Part shown: positions 59,521-64,000 of the stretch, one piece after another
Layout: every line of letters begins with the position of its first letter
How positions within the stretch are numbered: position 1 is the first letter of the stretch
Source: Sphagnum magellanicum
Lineage: Eukaryota; Streptophyta; Sphagnopsida; Sphagnales; Sphagnaceae
Assembly (NCBI GenBank): GCA_021904315.1
Contig: CM038917.1
Coordinates: 868,001-932,000, forward strand
Length of the DNA: 64,000 bases
Reading direction: 5' to 3'
Made by a program: the position numbers and the translations under genes
The notes under the pieces: model-generated
The model's database searches: none
Seen by the model: the letters and a program-made list of their open reading frames with translations, nothing else
Told to the model about the DNA's origin: nothing

Positions 59521-62500
59521 AAACCCCCTCTTTGCAACACAAGTGTAGGAGTCAGCAGAGGAAGAGTCACAGGCATGGTATTGCATTGCAAACAAGAAAG
59601 GTACTTCCAGGAGAACTGATAGAGAGAATCTGAAGAGACAAACCCAATGTTTAGTTTTCAAATTGTTTTTTGCCCACCCAAGTGAAAAAACCTTCCTCGA
59701 GGAAGGATGGGAACAACATATTGAGGAAGAGAGTGTACACCTTTTCTGCCAAAGGGTGGTTTTAGCATTTCCAACATGAACTTTGGTTTTGGGCAGTGCA
59801 CTTTAACGCATGCAATGTTTCATTGGGGGTAGAGGGGGTATTTCACCCCAAAAAAGATGGACCTTATTTGGGTGTGGGTTCTTAAATGTTGGGTGGTTAT
59901 AATTATTTTTTTAAAATTTTGAATCATTAGTTGGTTATTAGTTAACAAATAAATTTGGATATGTTTTGGGTAACCTTTGGGTTAGGTTTCAATTAATTTG
60001 GACTAATTTAGACATATGTTTCAAATTCATGACATTTTATAACACATGAACTTTGAAGTTCAATCGAACTGCAAATTACCAAAAAAAAAAAAAAAAACAT
60101 TTGTATTCATTATCCACAAAATCAAATTTTTATAAAGTTTTGACATCATGAAATAAATGCAAACAACTTTTAAACTATATGTATTTAATGGTTCAAACCA
60201 TTTTGAATGTAATGGTGAACACACATACATAAAACAATGAAGAATGTGGGAAATTCTATATTGGTACCCAACATATGGGTAGAGTGTTGCAAAAATGTTT
60301 TTATAATTTAACAATTGTGGAAAAATACATTTTGCTTAATAGTAACCCCAACAAAAGAATCACATATCACTTGATAATGAATTGTACTATCATAAAAATA
60401 AACTAAGTTTTCTTTTTATGTAAGCTTTGAATATAACTTTAGATGTTGTTAGTTTATATGCATACAACTAAAATTAGACAAATAAGAAAAGACATGAAAT
60501 TTACTTTGGATTTTGTGAGTTCCCCATAATTGTAAGCTCTTTTTGCAATGCAATCATTTAATAAATGCTAATGTTTTTAAATCTAGACATATGTCCCTTT
60601 TATATGTGGCATGAAAATTGAAAAAAAAAACTCCTAAATGGTAAATTCATTACATTACAAAAGACTATAGAAATGAATAAACTCATGAGATGGAGAAAAG
60701 AAATTGCTTTAGAATAATGTTTTTCAAGTCTAATGAATAACCATTATTTAATGAGGGCTTGAATTAGGGTGTGTGGAGGTCACATCAACTTTTAGTTTCG
60801 GCTATGGAATAAGAGGAAAGGATTTTAGAAACATCTAGAGATCATGTGTTTGACTAATGTTTGACAATTTATTATTTTGTTTATTGTATGTGTATGATAA
60901 GAGTATGTTGATTTTGGGAGTCTTTGGGTAGTTGAAAATGGATAGTGGAATGAATGTGTGGTGGTTGGAGTTTTTATTTTGGACTTGATGTTTGAAACCT
61001 TGTTAGAGGATGGGTCTTTGAGTATAGATGTTTGATGACATTTATTTTTTGGTGTTTGGCAAGCTCTTGTGGTGTATGCAAGGGAGGTTGGAATTGGAGC
61101 ATTGTGGAGCTTAGTGGATAAGAAAAAGTTGTTAAAATTTGAAATTTGGGGGAAAACAATGAAACTTGGAGATTGGAAAGTTAAGTATATCAAAGACATG
61201 GCATGCCAAAAATATATTCATAAGTAAAATTAGTCATGTTATAAGATGTTGGAATCTTTGATTGTCTTGAAGGTTGTTGGATTCATTTTCCATCACACTT
61301 AGTAACAATTAAAGTTGTATAACACTTGTAATTTCTATTAGGCATATAAAAGGTTGATGCCTAGAAGTGAGGAAATCAGAACTCATAGTGTGCTGTCGAA
61401 GGTTTTGGGGTTTATGCCAATTTTGTGATGGTGTATTGAAAGGTGAGTTGGTTTAAAAAAATTTAGTGTTTTTGGGTTAATGTGGTGCAAGGAATGAAGA
61501 AACTTATTTTTGGGTATCCTTAGAAAGAAAAACTTGCATATTATGTCAAAAATGCATTAGTTACAAGTTGTTACATCTTGAGTGAAATGGTGTCGATGAA
61601 GGTTGAACTTTAAACTAGGTGGCTTTAACTTTGATTATGTTGAATGGGGAGGTTTAAATAATCCTAATTTTGTTGACCTACATGGTTAATGTGATTTCGA
61701 GACATCTATTGGAATGAATATCATGGTGTTAATTGGGTTGTGTTGAAAATCGAAAATGGGGTTAAAAGTTCAATATGACCTAGAAAACATTGAGAGTTTT
61801 AATCTACCTATGGCCAAACCTCAAATTAAACATGTGATGGATTAACATAGATATGTTAATAAGAAATCATGATCATTGATAATTTGGTCAATGCATGATA
61901 AGCAGAGGCCATTTTGATCTATTATGGGCAAATGATAGACTTGTATACATTTTGAAGGAACAAATTTATGAATGTAATGCAATTTGCATTGGGTGAGCAT
62001 TTTCGTTTTTCTTAACTTTTCATTCACAAACTTATAGAACAAAAATAATTAATGACAATGTTGAAAGACTATTTATTGTTTTCAACTCCTTTGCAACAAG
62101 GGAATTCCACAATATCATTCTAATAAATTGTGATATACTTACAAAGTCAAAAAAAAAAACTATTTTGGATATTACAAAAACCACAACCATTGTAGTAGTT
62201 AATCTTGGAAAGTCAATGACATTTATCATGTAATAAAAAATATTTATTAATGGGTAAAAAATAAAATAAAAAAGGGAGCACTTATAGGTTAATTCCAAAA
62301 AATAATAATTTTATAAATAAAAACATCACAATTTTTTTTAAAAAACACCTTCAATAATGAGAAGGAAAAGAGTTGTGAGGATTTGCAACTCAAAGGAGAG
62401 AACCTATGAACTTAATATGTAACAAGTTGAAATAAAGGAAAAAACAACAAAAGAATAAAGAAACATCAACTTGTGGGAAAAGAAGAGAACAAAAGAACTA

Positions 62501-62645
62501 CATTGATGAATGCATGACAATGAATGGAAAAATGTTTTGATTATGTTGAATAATGTTTTAAGGTCACACAATTATAAACTAAAAGGGGAGAAACCTTAAG
62601 AACTTACTTCTAAAAGAGGGATAGGAATTGTGATGACACTTTCTA
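59521..62645. other. AT-rich intergenic region
   Basis: A 16-18 base A-run lies near 60080. Minus frames such as 60825-61199 are Ser, Thr, Lys and Ile-rich and without motif. No element or RNA gene was recognised. Confidence 0.5.
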
Positions 62646-63470
62646 TGTCGCAACCCCATTTTGAGGGAAGTGTGAGGTCGTAACTCACATTCCCGAAAAT
62701 GGGACTTGGGAGTCCTTCGGGACTCTCGAAAACTCGAAATGCGATTACAGGGGCCAAAACACCTTGCATCAAGGCGTTCTTTATACCGTTGGAAAGGTCT
62801 TGAAGTGTAGATGTTCAAAATGGCCTCGCATGAGCCATTTGGACATCTGCAACACAAGTTATGGTCGAAAGAAGGGCCGAGAATCAAATAGACAATTTGA
62901 TTCTTGACCACTAAAAGTCGGTAATCGACCTGATCCCGGTGTTTGTAGGTGGAGTGTGACACACTATTGGAAAGCTCTCAAGGAGAGCTACAAGTTTGCT
63001 TCAGACCTCGTCCCAATCGTAGGTTGAGACAAAAAATTATGAACGCCCAAAGTCCCGAGAGTTTAAACCGGGACAATTTTGGGACTCCACTTTGGGAGTC
63101 TTGGGAAAAAGTGCCATTCAGATGCAAGTGTGGCAATGATACATAGAGAATACTATATGGGGAAAGGTGGTGGCTTCCTCTGAATTTGGGCCGTGGTGAA
63201 TCAAGTGAGTCCAAAATTGTCCGTGGCTTGTCTCAACACCAGGAGTGTTCCGAATGAGTACTAACCAACTTGTTGGTTGGTTTTGGATGTAGGACCGAGT
63301 AACTAAATAGCTTGTCCCTCTTCTTAGTCTAATCTCGGAATTTCCAGCACGCCCCCTCTTACCCCCCTTTAGTGCTGAAAGTTGGGAACATGCCCCGAAT
63401 CCCCCACATTTTCGCAACTTCAGTGACTTAGCCCCAACTTGGGGCTAATTAAGGACTTGGGAGCACGTCA
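62646..63470. mobile_element. Second solo LTR of the same family (825 bp)
   Basis: It starts TGTCGCAACCCCATTTT and ends GGAGCACGTCA, and is similar along its length and in the same orientation to 40482-41270. Flanks are TTCTA (62641-62645) and CTCTA (63471-63475), a target-site duplication with one mismatch. It holds a ~38-bp segment missing from the other copy, near 62815-62850, that is itself an inverted repeat (AAATGGC...GCCATTT). Confidence 0.8.
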
Positions 63471-63779
63471 CTCTAAAGAGAAAAAGAGTACACAATATGT
63501 GAAATGAAGAAAGAATGACAAGAGCTATTATAATAAACTTGTCATGGTTCAAAGGATGGAGAGGACAAAAGATGTACACAAGGATCCACTTGCAAAAGTT
63601 TGAAGGAGAGAAAATGCAACATCTAACATGCAAAGAGAAATACGAAGGATAGAAGAAAAAGAGATGGTGAGCATCAATGGTGCATCCTAAACCCTAAAGA
63701 AGAACCATGACTAAAAATTGAAAAAAATTCCAATTTGGTTTCGGAGTGAAACTCATTTCGAAACACATTGTTCAATTCT

Positions 63780-64000
63780 AGGTTTTTGAAATATGAGATT
63801 GGAATTGACATTTGGTTCCCCCCACCCGATTCTACAATCCATTTGCTCCAACCATTCCAATACTAAAGTGGTTCCAAATTTGAGGGTAGGTTCCTCTTCA
63901 GGTTATTGGAATTGGAATCGCCGGTTCTTACCGACCCAACACTCTGGTCCTGTAGCTAGCGTGATTCGAACCCACGACCAGTTGCAAGGGAAGGGAGCCA
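63780..64000 (-). mobile_element. Possible tRNA-like SINE or tRNA relic cut by the window edge
   Basis: On the minus strand GGTCGTGGGTTCGAATCACGCTAGC (about 63957-63981) carries a near-perfect B box (GGTTCGANTC) inside a T-arm-like stem (CGTGG/TCACG). What would be the A box lies beyond base 64000. The sequence that follows (GGACCAGAGTGTTGGGTCGG, then ATTCCAATTCCAATAACC) is not tRNA, which favours a tRNA-derived SINE over a tRNA gene. Confidence 0.4.

Overview
This is a window of plant nuclear DNA: AT-rich, gene-poor and full of transposable-element remains. It carries genes with spliceosomal introns, a plastid-type acyl-lipid desaturase, plant-type UDP-glucuronate 4-epimerase and PPR relics, an LTR retrotransposon primed by initiator tRNA-Met, and PIF/Harbinger, pogo-like and hAT-like relics. 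The style of the kinase and of the PPR relic reminds me of mosses, ferns or conifers more than flowering plants. That is a weak inference and the sequence does not fix the species.

Only two protein-coding genes look intact. On the minus strand at 14281-17256 is a five-exon desaturase of the FAD5/ADS type (403 aa), whose exons join in phase with all three histidine boxes. On the plus strand at 50359-51591 is an intronless protein kinase (410 aa) in which the DFG motif reads DYE. A partial minus-strand exon may run off the left edge at 1-213.

Several host genes are present as relics. A mitochondrial pyruvate dehydrogenase E2 gene lies at 10943-13470 (minus), with its exon-intron order still readable but a stop codon in the catalytic domain. 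A UDP-glucuronate 4-epimerase lies at 48190-49500 (minus), head to head with the kinase. A PPR fragment lies at 47091-47576 (minus). Unidentified coding-like blocks sit at 8470-9172, 51727-52528 and 59150-59520.

Mobile DNA makes up much of the rest. There is a complete but decayed Ty3/gypsy element at 31535-38825 (minus, 776-bp LTRs, PBS and PPT visible). Two solo LTRs of a second family lie at 40482-41270 (perfect 5-bp TSD) and 62646-63470 (4 of 5 TSD bases). A PIF/Harbinger relic with convergent transposase and trihelix-like genes occupies about 21300-24600. A pogo/Fot-like transposase relic lies at 54944-56860, a hAT-type zinc-finger relic at 43096-43406, and a 732-bp element with ~90-bp inverted ends at 25465-26196. 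Two tRNA-like SINE heads are possible at 23625-23720 and at the right edge.

Local repeats are common: arrays of 22, 37, 80, 88 and 128 bp, foldbacks, and G-runs. The most unusual is a ~123-bp array inside the first intron of the desaturase. Its first unit contains the real exon 1/intron 1 junction, so the array has copied the 5' splice donor several times.
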